Shown: positions 7,342-15,231, numbered from the stretch's first letter. The stretch is DNA of 43,531 nt from Lysobacterales bacterium (GCA_002722315.1 PBLG01000032.1:1-43531), one strand, 5' to 3'. Program-made: numbers and translations. The notes: generated by a model from the letters alone, not told the origin.

Positions 7342-8777
7342 TTCGCGATGCGCTGACCGGACTGCCGGCGGAAATCGAGGCCGACGTCTGCATCTGCGGG
7401 GCAGGGCCGGCGGGTATCGTATCGGCCCTGGAGCTGGCTCGTCGGGGCCGTCGTGTCGTATTGGTGGAAGGTGGCGGGCTGGATGCGCCGGGAGACGCGC
7501 AGAGCGTTTACGATGGCGAGCTTTCCGGACGTCCTTATCCGCTGCTTGGATCGCGTTTGCGCTGGCTGGGAGGCACATCCAATCACTGGGGCGGCTGGGT
7601 AAAGCCGCTCGACGACCAGGATTTCCGGGACAAGCCGCATTATCCGATGCCGGCATGGCCTTTCGGGCCCGAAGAATTGCGGCCCTGGTACGCCGAGGCT
7701 GCGCGCTGGTGCGAAATTGACAGCGTCGAATACACGCCGGAGTCACTCGGTCGCGAGGCCCATCGGCGTTTGCTGGGCCTGGAGCAATCGACCGGCTTCA
7801 CCAATCGCGTTTTTCGCTTCAGTCCGCCGACCCGCTTCGGCCGCCGCTACCGGGATGATCTGGAGCAGTCGGAGAATATCGACTGCCTGGTCAACCTGAA
7901 TGCTGTCGAACTGACCGAGGGCGAAGACCGTGTGCACGCCTTGGTTGCGCGGACGGTCAGTGGCCAGCAATGCACGATCCGCGCGCGGCAGTTTGTTCTG
8001 GCGATGGGCGGAATCGAGAATGCCCGGTTTCTTCTCAATCAGGCGTCGGTGCCCGGCAATCATGCCGACCTGGTAGGCCGCTGTTTCATGGATCACTACG
8101 GCTTTACCCCGGGCAAAATGCTGAGTTCGAGCAACCTCGCATACGAGCGTGGGTCATTGACGGGACAGGATGTAATGCTGGTCATGTCGCCCACGGAGTC
8201 CCTTGTCGGCGAAGGTGAACTGCGCAATTCCTGCATCATGCTGCGCGCCGATTCACCCGATTCACTGCTGGCGCCGGAATACTGGGAGAGCCAGTTGTTC
8301 GGCGGTGAACAGCTGGGAGGTATGCACGGCATCGGCATGATCAACGAGCCGTTGCCCCATCGGCAAAGCCGTATCACCCTGTCCGACGAACGAGATATGC
8401 TGGGCATGCGACGGACCCATCTTCACTGGCACCTGCCGAAGACGGAGTTCGAGCCCGTGCTGGCGCTTTTCAATCGCTGGACCACGGCAGTCAGTCGTGC
8501 CGGCCTGGCGCGGGTGCGCCATCTCAAGGACTCCGCGCCCGAGCTTTCGGCGCACGTCGGAATCGGCTATCACCATATGGGCACGACACGAATGTCGGCT
8601 GCACCCGAATACGGCGTGAGCGACGCCGATGGTCGTTGCTGGGATCGCGACAATCTTTATCTGGCGGGGAGTTCGCTGTTTCCCCATGTCGGCTACTCGA
8701 ACCCGACATTGACAATCGTTGCGTTGGCCGCACGACTGGCCCAACACCTTTCCGGGCGGCTGGAGAGCTACGCATGA
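7338..8777 (+). CDS. GMC-family FAD-dependent oxidoreductase
   Basis: 479 residues from the GTG at 7338, which overlaps the previous stop (GTGA); no in-frame ATG lies close by. The N-terminal FAD-binding Rossmann motif is VCICGAGPAGIVSALELARRG, followed by WLGGTSNHWGGW and, in the C-terminal substrate domain, YHHMGTTRM (His412-His413) and GYSNPTLTIVALAARL, which carries the conserved Asn. These are standard for glucose-methanol-choline oxidoreductases, which oxidise alcohols, sugars or sterols and pass electrons to a partner. It has no signal peptide. The next gene overlaps by 4 bp and encodes a Tat-type lipoprotein that may carry it to the periplasm. The sugar or alcohol substrate cannot be inferred. 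Confidence 0.85.
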   Translation: MIRDALTGLPAEIEADVCICGAGPAGIVSALELARRGRRVVLVEGGGLDAPGDAQSVYDGELSGRPYPLLGSRLRWLGGTSNHWGGWVKPLDDQDFRDKPHYPMPAWPFGPEELRPWYAEAARWCEIDSVEYTPESLGREAHRRLLGLEQSTGFTNRVFRFSPPTRFGRRYRDDLEQSENIDCLVNLNAVELTEGEDRVHALVARTVSGQQCTIRARQFVLAMGGIENARFLLNQASVPGNHADLVGRCFMDHYGFTPGKMLSSSNLAYERGSLTGQDVMLVMSPTESLVGEGELRNSCIMLRADSPDSLLAPEYWESQLFGGEQLGGMHGIGMINEPLPHRQSRITLSDERDMLGMRRTHLHWHLPKTEFEPVLALFNRWTTAVSRAGLARVRHLKDSAPELSAHVGIGYHHMGTTRMSAAPEYGVSDADGRCWDRDNLYLAGSSLFPHVGYSNPTLTIVALAARLAQHLSGRLESYA

Positions 8778-9829
8778 AGCGTCGCGAATTCACTCGTTCC
8801 CTGGGCTACGGATGGGTAGGCCTTAACCTGACCTTCCTGGTCGGATGCCGTGACGACAATCCGGCCTTCGAGGTCGGGCCGGGCGAGGATGGTGCAGTCG
8901 CCGCACTCGAGGCTCTGGCAAGAGAGTTGAAGGGCGTCGAATTCGCCGGTCCGGTCTGCGCGCGTCGAATAGAATCCGTCGACCCGCTTGCAGATCTGCA
9001 TGCAAGTCTTCCCGAGACCGGACAGAGCCTGATCGAGGCGCTTCGTCTTCGAATCGCCGATGATTTCGATAACGACCGAATCGTGGATATCGACGGGTGG
9101 AAGATCAGCACCAGCGAATGTCTGCTTATGGCCGGCGCCGCGAGCGTGCAGGGGCTTACCGGGCAGGGTGAACTCGCTGAAAAGCCGTTCGTCGAAGAAG
9201 ACTTCATGGAGATCGAGCTCTGGGGCCCGGACAGGACGCTCCAGGGCGAAGTGTTCAATCCGATTGGAAACGGTCGCGGCGGTTTCTGGTTGCGCGTGGC
9301 GAGTCCGGTCAACGGTTCCATGAGACTGCGTCTTGACGGGCGCGACCTGGCGACGCACTTCGAGCCTGGCGTGATCACGGGCAGTCTCGACCCGGATTTC
9401 ATGCAGGAGGTCATTTCGCAACCAGGCGTGCACGAACTCGTGCTGGTCGACCAGTCGCGAAGGTTGCGGCAGGCCGTCGGCTTTCTCGAGGTTGTGGAAC
9501 GGCCGCCGATGGCGACGCTGCCGGATGGAACCGAATCGAAGGTCTTCTGCGAACCGGGCAACTGGGGGCCTCAGGCATCTGTCGTCGGCGAGGCCTTCAA
9601 TCGACAGCCGGACGGCAGTGCCGGGTTCTGGCTGCACATCGGCTGCGCTCCGAAATCGGCAGTCATGGTGCTCGACGGCGTCGAGTTGCCCACGACCGTG
9701 CGGTCCGACATGATGATTACGGCCAGAGTGGAGCATTTCGCTTCGCTGGAGCGAGGCCAGTATCCCTTGGTTCTGCTCGACCGGGCAAGCGGCGAAAAGC
9801 TACCGATTGGGAGCCTTGCCGTTCAATAA
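8774..9829 (+). CDS. Tat-type lipoprotein, probable partner of the GMC oxidoreductase
   Basis: 351 residues, ATG overlapping the GMC stop. The N terminus has a twin-arginine-like motif, KRREFTR, a short hydrophobic stretch and a lipobox LVGC (Cys25), so Tat export and lipidation are likely. Residues about 30-140 contain DIDGWKISTSECLLMAGA, which resembles the short Trp-Ser-Glu motif of small proteins encoded next to GMC dehydrogenases (recalled, not searched). The C-terminal part holds two copies of one beta-rich unit, GEVFNPIGNGRGGFWLRV and GEAFNRQPDGSAGFWLHI, each followed by a LDGxxLxT segment. That makes it an internal duplication, perhaps a carbohydrate- or surface-binding module. It may escort, anchor or take electrons from the flavoprotein. 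Confidence 0.6.
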   Translation: MKRREFTRSLGYGWVGLNLTFLVGCRDDNPAFEVGPGEDGAVAALEALARELKGVEFAGPVCARRIESVDPLADLHASLPETGQSLIEALRLRIADDFDNDRIVDIDGWKISTSECLLMAGAASVQGLTGQGELAEKPFVEEDFMEIELWGPDRTLQGEVFNPIGNGRGGFWLRVASPVNGSMRLRLDGRDLATHFEPGVITGSLDPDFMQEVISQPGVHELVLVDQSRRLRQAVGFLEVVERPPMATLPDGTESKVFCEPGNWGPQASVVGEAFNRQPDGSAGFWLHIGCAPKSAVMVLDGVELPTTVRSDMMITARVEHFASLERGQYPLVLLDRASGEKLPIGSLAVQ

Positions 9830-9950
9830 AGAGGATCGCGGTCGAAGAGCAACGGACGTACCTGGAGCAGTTTCGGAGGTGGACAATGAAATTGGGTTGG
9901 TCAAATGCCGGGGTTATCTGGACTCGAAGGTGCCCGAAGGTCGCGCTTTC

Positions 9951-11345
9951 ATGAAATCGACTGGTCTGCATCGCCTTTGGTTCTTCATCCTGATCGCCGC
10001 AGTCGCGGCTTTCGTGGCCGGTTGCCAGCGCGCGCAGACCGCCCAGGGCCCCAACATCATCCTGATCACCATCGACACGCTGCGCGCAGACCGCCTGGGC
10101 GCTTATGGAAATGCCGCCGGCCTGACGCCGGCAATCGATGAGCTGGCGCGTGACGGCGTCGTATTCGAGCGCGCCACGACCGTCATGGGCACGACCTGGC
10201 CGGCCCATACGTCGATGCTGACCGGGCTCTACCCGCGTCGTCACGGCGTGCGAAAGAACGGTCATGCGCTTTCCGAGAACACGACCACGATCGCCGAGCT
10301 GCTTTCCCGTGCCGGATATGCGACCGGATCCTTCGTCAGTTATCGGGGCATGCACTACAACTGTGGCCTGGACCGGGGATTCGACGCGGCCAGTGACCGG
10401 GATTCCGGACCGCTGGAGGCGCCGTCGATCCGCGATGGTCGGGCGGTTACCGACCTGGCGGTCGACTGGGTCGAGAGCCTTGCCGGCGACGACCGACCGG
10501 CGTTCCTGTGGATGCACCTGTTCGAGCCCCACACGCCGTATGAACCCAACCGCTACACCGAGCGGCTGCTGGACGGCCGGGCGCTTCCCGCTGTATACGC
10601 CGATGGTCTGACCGCAGAGGAACTCAACGGCATCGGACTGGCCGTATTGCAGCGTCCCGAAGAACTGGCCGTCATGCACGCGCTTTACGATGCAGAGGTG
10701 CAGCTGGCGGATCAGTATGTCGGCGAGTTGATCGATACCTTGGCCCGGGCCGGCAGGCTGGACAATTCCGTGGTCATCGTCACCTCGGATCACGGCCAGG
10801 GTCTCGGCGACGAACGGGTCCTGGCGCACGGCCCCGTGCTGACCGAAGCGGTCCTCCATGTGCCCATGATCGTTCGGGATTTTCGGAACGGCTCAACGTC
10901 GCGAATCGCCGACAACGTCAGCGTCGTCGACCTGGCCCCGACGTTGATGCAGCTTGCTCTCGGCCTGCCGATGCCCGAAGTGGACGGCCGGTCGCTGACC
11001 GACTACCTGAACGGATCCCCGTCGGGCGACGCCGAGCGCGACACCTTTGCCGAGGTGGCGCTGCGCGAGAACCTGGTGGGCCGCGACTGGTACGACCCGG
11101 ATGCGCTGGCGGTGTACGCGGACGGCCTCAAGTTCATCTTCGAGCACGATGAATTCCGAGTCTTCGACCCGACGTCGATACCTTCCGCGGCAGCCGAGAT
11201 CGTCGGCGATCCGCAGTCCGAAGCGCTGGCGGCCTACCTCGGTTCCGTTGCCGAGAGCTATCTCGCCGGCGAGGTGGAATCGCGCGATGCCGAGCTTTCC
11301 GACGCCGACATCGAAGCGCTGCGTTCGCTGGGTTACCTTCAGTAA
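9951..11345 (+). CDS. Sulfatase-fold lipoprotein hydrolase with atypical active site
   Basis: 464 residues from the ATG at 9951, which gives a clean lipoprotein signal ending in VAGC (Cys25). Alkaline-phosphatase-superfamily metal motifs are present: ITIDTLRADRLGAYG near the N terminus and TSDHGQGLGDE in the middle. At the nucleophile position, where sulfatases carry Cys/Ser-x-Pro-x-Arg, this protein reads Thr82-Trp-Pro-Ala-His86 and then TSMLTG. Formylglycine conversion is therefore not expected, and the enzyme may be a phosphatase, phosphotransferase or Thr-using relative rather than a true sulfatase. The C terminus LRSLGYL is common in this group. It is 121 bp after the Tat lipoprotein gene and is the last gene of the cluster. 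Confidence 0.85.
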   Translation: MKSTGLHRLWFFILIAAVAAFVAGCQRAQTAQGPNIILITIDTLRADRLGAYGNAAGLTPAIDELARDGVVFERATTVMGTTWPAHTSMLTGLYPRRHGVRKNGHALSENTTTIAELLSRAGYATGSFVSYRGMHYNCGLDRGFDAASDRDSGPLEAPSIRDGRAVTDLAVDWVESLAGDDRPAFLWMHLFEPHTPYEPNRYTERLLDGRALPAVYADGLTAEELNGIGLAVLQRPEELAVMHALYDAEVQLADQYVGELIDTLARAGRLDNSVVIVTSDHGQGLGDERVLAHGPVLTEAVLHVPMIVRDFRNGSTSRIADNVSVVDLAPTLMQLALGLPMPEVDGRSLTDYLNGSPSGDAERDTFAEVALRENLVGRDWYDPDALAVYADGLKFIFEHDEFRVFDPTSIPSAAAEIVGDPQSEALAAYLGSVAESYLAGEVESRDAELSDADIEALRSLGYLQ

Positions 11346-11485
11346 ACGGTACTGTCAGGCCTGTCCGAATCCCAATCTTGCCCTGCGGGCTCGTCTGTCG
11401 CCGGCGCCGGGCTGCCCACTCCGTGGCCTGACCGCCCGATGCCGGGGTGGTGAAGAGCCTGCATCGAGCGGCGCCTGCACGAAGG

Positions 11486-11923
11486 TCAGTGAGCGGTAGC
11501 GGTCGAAAAGCCGAACATTCCGGTTTCCGGAGCGGGGCCTCGTGGCGAGCGCCTTTTCGGGCCCGTGATGGATTCGACGATGCCCATCACCGAATCCGTG
11601 CGCCCGGGTGGCAGCAGCGCGCCCAGCGCGGCCTCGGCTTCCAGCGGCTCGTCCAGGTAGCTCGCCTTCAGCGCGCCGAGCAGATCGCGTTCGTCGCCGG
11701 TCAGGCCCGGGGCGTCGTAGCGCTCGATATAAAGATGATCGGCGCCGGCGTTTTCGAGCCCGATGAGCAGGGCCCGCAGCCTGGCGCCGCACGGCGTCAT
11801 TCCCGCCTCGACGTAGAGCCTGTCGATCAATGCGACCACGCCCGGATTTCCCCGGTGGGCCCAGACCAGTCGAATCCCGAGAAGCCAGACGCGCTCGATC
11901 TTGCTGAATTGATACTCGAACAT
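11486..11923 (-). CDS. Conserved-looking hypothetical protein, possibly Fur-regulated
   Basis: 145 residues starting MFEYQFSKIERVWLLG. The start at 11923 was chosen for its GGAG Shine-Dalgarno at 6 nt. The N-terminal two-thirds is predicted mostly helical with mixed charge and a single Cys (AGMTPCGARLRALL). After about residue 105 it is Pro/Gly/Arg-rich and probably disordered. There is no signal peptide or membrane helix. I do not recognise the family. A Fur-box-like sequence lies about 60 bp upstream, and the iron genes bfd, feoAB and a TonB-dependent receptor in this window have related sites, so a role in iron limitation is possible. It converges with the sulfatase-fold gene. Confidence 0.65.
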   Translation of the reverse strand: MFEYQFSKIERVWLLGIRLVWAHRGNPGVVALIDRLYVEAGMTPCGARLRALLIGLENAGADHLYIERYDAPGLTGDERDLLGALKASYLDEPLEAEAALGALLPPGRTDSVMGIVESITGPKRRSPRGPAPETGMFGFSTATAH

Positions 11924-11983
11924 CGTTTTCTCCGCGGCTGCATTTTCTGATTGGACGATGCCAATATAAACCATCACGAATCG

Positions 11984-12005
11984 AAATGCAAATGATTCGT
12001 ATTAA
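11984..12005 (-). promoter_or_regulatory. Candidate Fur box
   Basis: The sequence AAATGCAAATGATTCGTATT (11984-12003) is an AT-rich imperfect palindrome in otherwise GC-rich DNA. It shares ATTCGTATT with the sites before the TonB-dependent receptor (34563) and bfd (34711), and its ATGCAAA part with the site before feoA (38248). It would act on the gene starting at 11923. Confidence 0.45.
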
Positions 12006-12024
12006 CGAGCGGGATGGCGAAGAC

Positions 12025-12125
12025 CCACTACGGGTGTGGGAGCCGGCCTCACCGGCGATGGGTTTGCCGGCAATGGCTCAATGCCTCCTCATCGCGGGCG
12101 AGGCCCGCTCCCAAACCCGTAGTGG
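12025..12125. repeat. Long-armed inverted repeat, REP/MITE-like
   Basis: The arms CCACTACGGGTGTGGGAGC (12025-12043) and GCTCCCAAACCCGTAGTGG (12107-12125) are nearly complementary, and inner GCCGGC/CGCGGGCG segments can also pair. It lies between the Fur-box-like site and the TonB operon and carries no gene. It is probably a REP doublet or a miniature mobile relic. Confidence 0.6.
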
Positions 12126-12146
12126 ACTGTGGCGGAAGATTCCCAT

Positions 12147-12173
12147 GTGGGAGGCGCAGCCTGCGCCTCCCAC
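12147..12173. repeat. Perfect 13-bp hairpin
   Basis: GTGGGAGGCGCAG (12147-12159) and CTGCGCCTCCCAC (12161-12173) are perfect inverted copies around a single C. There is no T-run, so it is not an intrinsic terminator; a REP-type palindrome fits better. Confidence 0.8.
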
Positions 12174-12190
12174 AGAGATCCGACCCAGTG

Positions 12191-12247
12191 CCAACCAACC
12201 AACCAGCCAACCAGCCAACCAGCCAACCAGCCAACAACCAACAACCA
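12191..12247. repeat. CCAGCCAA minisatellite
   Basis: Four tandem 8-bp CCAGCCAA units are flanked by CCAA and CAACCAA variants. It is a pure CA/G-poor stretch with strong strand asymmetry, sitting just upstream of the Pho-box-like site of the TonB operon. Confidence 0.85.
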
Positions 12248-12262
12248 CCCCCTGCAACATTT

Positions 12263-12280
12263 CTGTCACCTTCCAGTCAC
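12263..12280 (+). promoter_or_regulatory. Candidate Pho box before the TonB operon
   Basis: CTGTCAC and CAGTCAC are direct 7-mers separated by 4 bp, giving the 11-bp period of PhoB boxes; 12 of 18 positions agree with CTGTCATAAAACTGTCAC. It lies 110 bp before the DUF3450 start. A matching element is found before the beta-helix gene. No convincing -10 hexamer was found at the classical distance. Confidence 0.45.
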
Positions 12281-12335
12281 GGGCGTGAAATCTTCGCTGC
12301 CGACAATGCACGGAGTCGCTGGACCGCGCATTTTT

Positions 12336-12374
12336 TGTCGGCCATTTCTGTCGGCCATTTCTGTCGGCAATTTC
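12336..12374 (+). repeat. Three 13-bp tandem repeats in the 5' leader
   Basis: TGTCGGCCATTTC occurs twice, followed by TGTCGGCAATTTC, between the Pho-box-like site and the ribosome binding site of the DUF3450 gene. The units could be transcription-factor sites or slippage products. Confidence 0.85.
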
Positions 12375-12390
12375 CGATAGTGGAGGTTTC

Positions 12391-13173
12391 ATGTTCAACC
12401 GTATTTCGCGCCTGGCGCCCTTCGCCTTGCTGGCGTTCGCGCTGGCGCCCGCCGCCGCCCAGGATTCGCAGGAATCGCTGGATGCACTCGCCGAGGAGCT
12501 GGTGAGCCTGCGTGGCCAGGTCGAATCGCTCAATACCGATTTGAACCGGATGCAGGAACAGCACCGGGCCGAGATGAACTCGCTGGCGGCCCAGAAGGGC
12601 GATCTCGAAGCCACCCGCCGTCGCGAAGAGCTCCGCATCCGCCAGCTCGAGCAGGACATGGAACAGAACCGCGAGCGTGCACGCGAGGCCGGGGTGGCCG
12701 GCGAAGCGCTGATTCCGGTGGCCTACGCGGTCATCGACGGCATGGAAGCGCGGGTACGCGAAGGCTTTCCGTTCAAGACCGAGGATCGACTGACCGCGCT
12801 GGAGGAAATCCGCAGCCAGATCGATTCCGGCGCGATCGACCCGCCGCGCGCCATCAACCGGCTCTGGCGCCTTTACGAAGACGAGTTGCGCATCACGCGC
12901 GACAACGGCCTTTACAGCCAGGTCATCCCGCTGGGCGGCGACCGGCTCCTGGCCGATATCGCCAAGATCGGCGCCGTGGCCATCTACTTCCAGACCCGCG
13001 ACGGCCGCAGCGGCTTCGTGACCCGCGCCGGCGACGACTGGAATTTCTCGGTCGCCGAAGGCGGCGCCGACCGCGAGCAGATCAACGCGTTGTTCGATTC
13101 GCTCAAGAAGCAGATTCGCACGGGCTACTTCACCCTGCCCAACGGCAGCGTTCGGATGGAGTCGGGCTCATGA
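12391..13173 (+). CDS. DUF3450 family periplasmic coiled-coil protein
   Basis: 260 residues with a GGAGG Shine-Dalgarno 4 nt before the ATG. A signal peptide ending ALAPAAAQ is followed by a long coiled coil (about residues 24-105, heptads rich in Leu, Glu, Arg) and a globular domain of about 150 residues containing GEALIPVAYAVIDGMEARV and PLGGDRLLADIAKIGAVAIYFQTRDGR-type strands. This is the DUF3450 pattern. In Vibrio TonB2-type operons a DUF3450 gene stands just upstream of ttpC, exbB2, exbD2 and tonB2, the same order as here. It probably helps the inner-membrane energy-transducing complex span the periplasm. It overlaps the next gene by 4 bp. Confidence 0.85.
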   Translation: MFNRISRLAPFALLAFALAPAAAQDSQESLDALAEELVSLRGQVESLNTDLNRMQEQHRAEMNSLAAQKGDLEATRRREELRIRQLEQDMEQNRERAREAGVAGEALIPVAYAVIDGMEARVREGFPFKTEDRLTALEEIRSQIDSGAIDPPRAINRLWRLYEDELRITRDNGLYSQVIPLGGDRLLADIAKIGAVAIYFQTRDGRSGFVTRAGDDWNFSVAEGGADREQINALFDSLKKQIRTGYFTLPNGSVRMESGS

Positions 13174-14618
13174 GGATCCGCAACGCGCTTCTTGCCACCG
13201 CATTCGCTGCAATCCTGGGCCTGGGCGGCAACGTCCATGCCCAGGACCAGGACCAGGGCCAGCCGGCAGAGGCGGCCGACACCGCCCAGCCCCAGGCCCA
13301 GCAGCCGACCGAGTCGGCGCCGCCGGCGCCAGAGCAGCAGCAGCCGTCGCTGGAGCAGGCCTACCAGCGCGAGTTCGCGTTCCTGCAGGGGCAGAAGCGC
13401 GACCTGGAACAGCGGCTTGCGCAGATGCAGGACACTGTCCAGGCCGAGAAATCGCGCCTGGAAGCCGACATTCGCTCGCTGGAAGCCGACGTTGTCGACA
13501 TGCGAAGCCGTGCCGACCGCCTCGAGGACCTGGTCTTCGAGTCCGAGCGCGCCGTGGAAGCGGCACGCGAAAACACCGACCTGCTCGCCGCCACCTTCAC
13601 CCAGGCCGATTTCACGCTGGAAGATGCGTGGTCGGCCGACCTCGGCGACCAGGCGCCCGGCGCCGAGGACGTCAAGGGCCTGTTCGACGCCGCGCTGGCG
13701 TATCTCGACAAGGGCCACGAGGTCTGGCGCGAGCCCGGCGAATTCTTCCTGGCCGACGGCACTCGGGTCGACGGCGAGATCATCCACGTCGGGAACATCG
13801 CCGCCTACGGCCTGAGCGAGCGGGGCGACGGCGCGCTGGCGCCGGCCGGGGAAGGCGAACTGAAGATCTGGAACACCGAGACCGCCGAGCAGGCACAGGC
13901 GCTGGCGTCGGGCCAGATGCCCGATCCGCTGCCCATCTTCCTGTTCGAGTCGCTGAACGCCGAGGTCGAGAAGAAGGCCGCCAAGGGGCTGTTCGAGGTC
14001 GTCAACTCAGGCGGCGTGATCGGCTGGATCATATTCTTCCTCGGCCTGGTCGGTCTCGTGATGGTCGTGCTGCGCGTCGTATTCCTGCAGCGCGCCGGGG
14101 CTTCCACCGACAAGATCCTTGATGCGGTCTCCGGCCACATCAAGCGCGGCGACCGCACCGCCGCGCTCGAAGTGCTCAAGCAGAAGAAGGGCTCCACCGC
14201 GCGCGTGGTCAGCGCGACCATCCGCAACCTCGATCGCGACCGCGAACACGTCGAGGACATCGTGTCGGAATCCATCCTGCACGAGAACTCGCACCTGAAC
14301 CGCTTCGGCGCGTTGATCATCGTGATTGCCGCGGTGTCTCCGCTGCTGGGCCTGCTCGGCACCGTCACCGGCATGATCGCGACCTTCGACGTGATCACCG
14401 AGTTCGGCACCGGCGATCCCAAGCTGCTGTCCGGCGGCATCTCGATCGCGCTGGTCACCACCGAGCTCGGCCTGATCGTGGCCATTCCGATGCTGCTGTT
14501 CGGCAACCTGCTTTCCGGCTGGGCCGAGCGCATCAAGGACGACATGGAGCAGGCCGCGCTGCGCGTGATCAACCAGTTCAGCGACAGCCGGCAGCCCGGA
14601 GCCAGCGGGGCAGGCTGA
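13170..14618 (+). CDS. ttpC: TtpC-like MotA/TolQ/ExbB proton-channel protein with periplasmic coiled-coil extension
   Basis: 482 residues. After a signal peptide (to about residue 25, ending VHAQ) comes a Gln/Ala/Pro-rich stretch, a coiled coil at about residues 65-130, and a periplasmic domain. The last 200 residues form an ExbB-like channel domain with helices around VIGWIIFFLGLVGLVMVVL, LIIVIAAVSPLLGLLGTVTG and SIALVTTELGLIVAIPMLLF. This architecture matches TtpC, the fourth component of Vibrio TonB2 systems needed for siderophore transport. The ATG overlaps the DUF3450 stop (ATGA), and the stop is 1 bp from the exbB start. The symbol is by architecture and position. Confidence 0.8.
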   Translation: MRIRNALLATAFAAILGLGGNVHAQDQDQGQPAEAADTAQPQAQQPTESAPPAPEQQQPSLEQAYQREFAFLQGQKRDLEQRLAQMQDTVQAEKSRLEADIRSLEADVVDMRSRADRLEDLVFESERAVEAARENTDLLAATFTQADFTLEDAWSADLGDQAPGAEDVKGLFDAALAYLDKGHEVWREPGEFFLADGTRVDGEIIHVGNIAAYGLSERGDGALAPAGEGELKIWNTETAEQAQALASGQMPDPLPIFLFESLNAEVEKKAAKGLFEVVNSGGVIGWIIFFLGLVGLVMVVLRVVFLQRAGASTDKILDAVSGHIKRGDRTAALEVLKQKKGSTARVVSATIRNLDRDREHVEDIVSESILHENSHLNRFGALIIVIAAVSPLLGLLGTVTGMIATFDVITEFGTGDPKLLSGGISIALVTTELGLIVAIPMLLFGNLLSGWAERIKDDMEQAALRVINQFSDSRQPGASGAG

Positions 14619-14619
14619 G

Positions 14620-15231
14620 TTGTTTTCCAACCTCCTCAACGACCTGGCGTACTTCTTCGAAGTCGGCGGCTACGTCATGCCGCCGCTGATCGTGGCGACC
14701 ATCGTGCTGTGGTTCGCGATCGGCTACCGCTATGCCACGCTCAAGCGCGGCTCGGTGCGCTCGGTACGAGTGCTGATCAACCGCGTGGCGGCTGAAAAGC
14801 ACCTGCGAAAGCCCAAGGGCCTGCTCGACCAGGCGGTGCTGATGGGCCTGCACATCGCGCGCCGCCGCCCCGAGCACATGCGTCGCCACCTCGACGATGC
14901 GTTCGCCGACCTGGAAGCGGCGACCAAGCGCTTTCATACGCTGATCTTCACCATCGTTGCGGTGGCGCCGCTGACCGGGCTGCTCGGGACGGTGGTGGGC
15001 ATGATCGAGACCTTCGACTCGCTGGGCGACATGTCGCTGTTCGCCCAGTCCGGCGGCATTGCCGGCGGCATCTCGCAGGCGCTTTTCACCACCCAGATGG
15101 GCCTGGCGGTGGCCATTCCCGGCCTGATCATCGGCGGCATGCTCGACCGCAAGGCATCGGCCATTCGCCATGAACTTGCCCAGATCAAGGACCTGCTTTG
15201 CGCCGGCACGGCGCTGGAGATTCCCGCATGA
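14620..15231 (+). CDS. exbB: ExbB/TolQ-type proton channel subunit
   Basis: 203 residues from a TTG start at 14620, chosen because it directly follows the upstream stop and gives the N terminus usual for this family; the next in-frame ATG (14678) would cut into the first membrane helix. Three membrane segments are seen: VMPPLIVATIVLWFAIGYRY, IFTIVAVAPLTGLLGTVVGM and LFTTQMGLAVAIPGLIIGGM. The last two carry the pore-lining Gly/Thr/Ala pattern of ExbB. With ExbD it forms the proton-motive-force-driven stator that energises TonB. The gene overlaps exbD by 4 bp. Confidence 0.85.
   Translation: MFSNLLNDLAYFFEVGGYVMPPLIVATIVLWFAIGYRYATLKRGSVRSVRVLINRVAAEKHLRKPKGLLDQAVLMGLHIARRRPEHMRRHLDDAFADLEAATKRFHTLIFTIVAVAPLTGLLGTVVGMIETFDSLGDMSLFAQSGGIAGGISQALFTTQMGLAVAIPGLIIGGMLDRKASAIRHELAQIKDLLCAGTALEIPA

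Noticed and set aside
11346..11485. Possible small gene or terminator between converging genes
   Set aside because: The GC-rich palindromic bits lack a T-run, and no frame with an RBS or family feature was found.
12191..12247. Possible CRISPR or origin iterons
   Set aside because: The 8-bp units have no spacers, and no dnaA, repA or parAB gene lies nearby.
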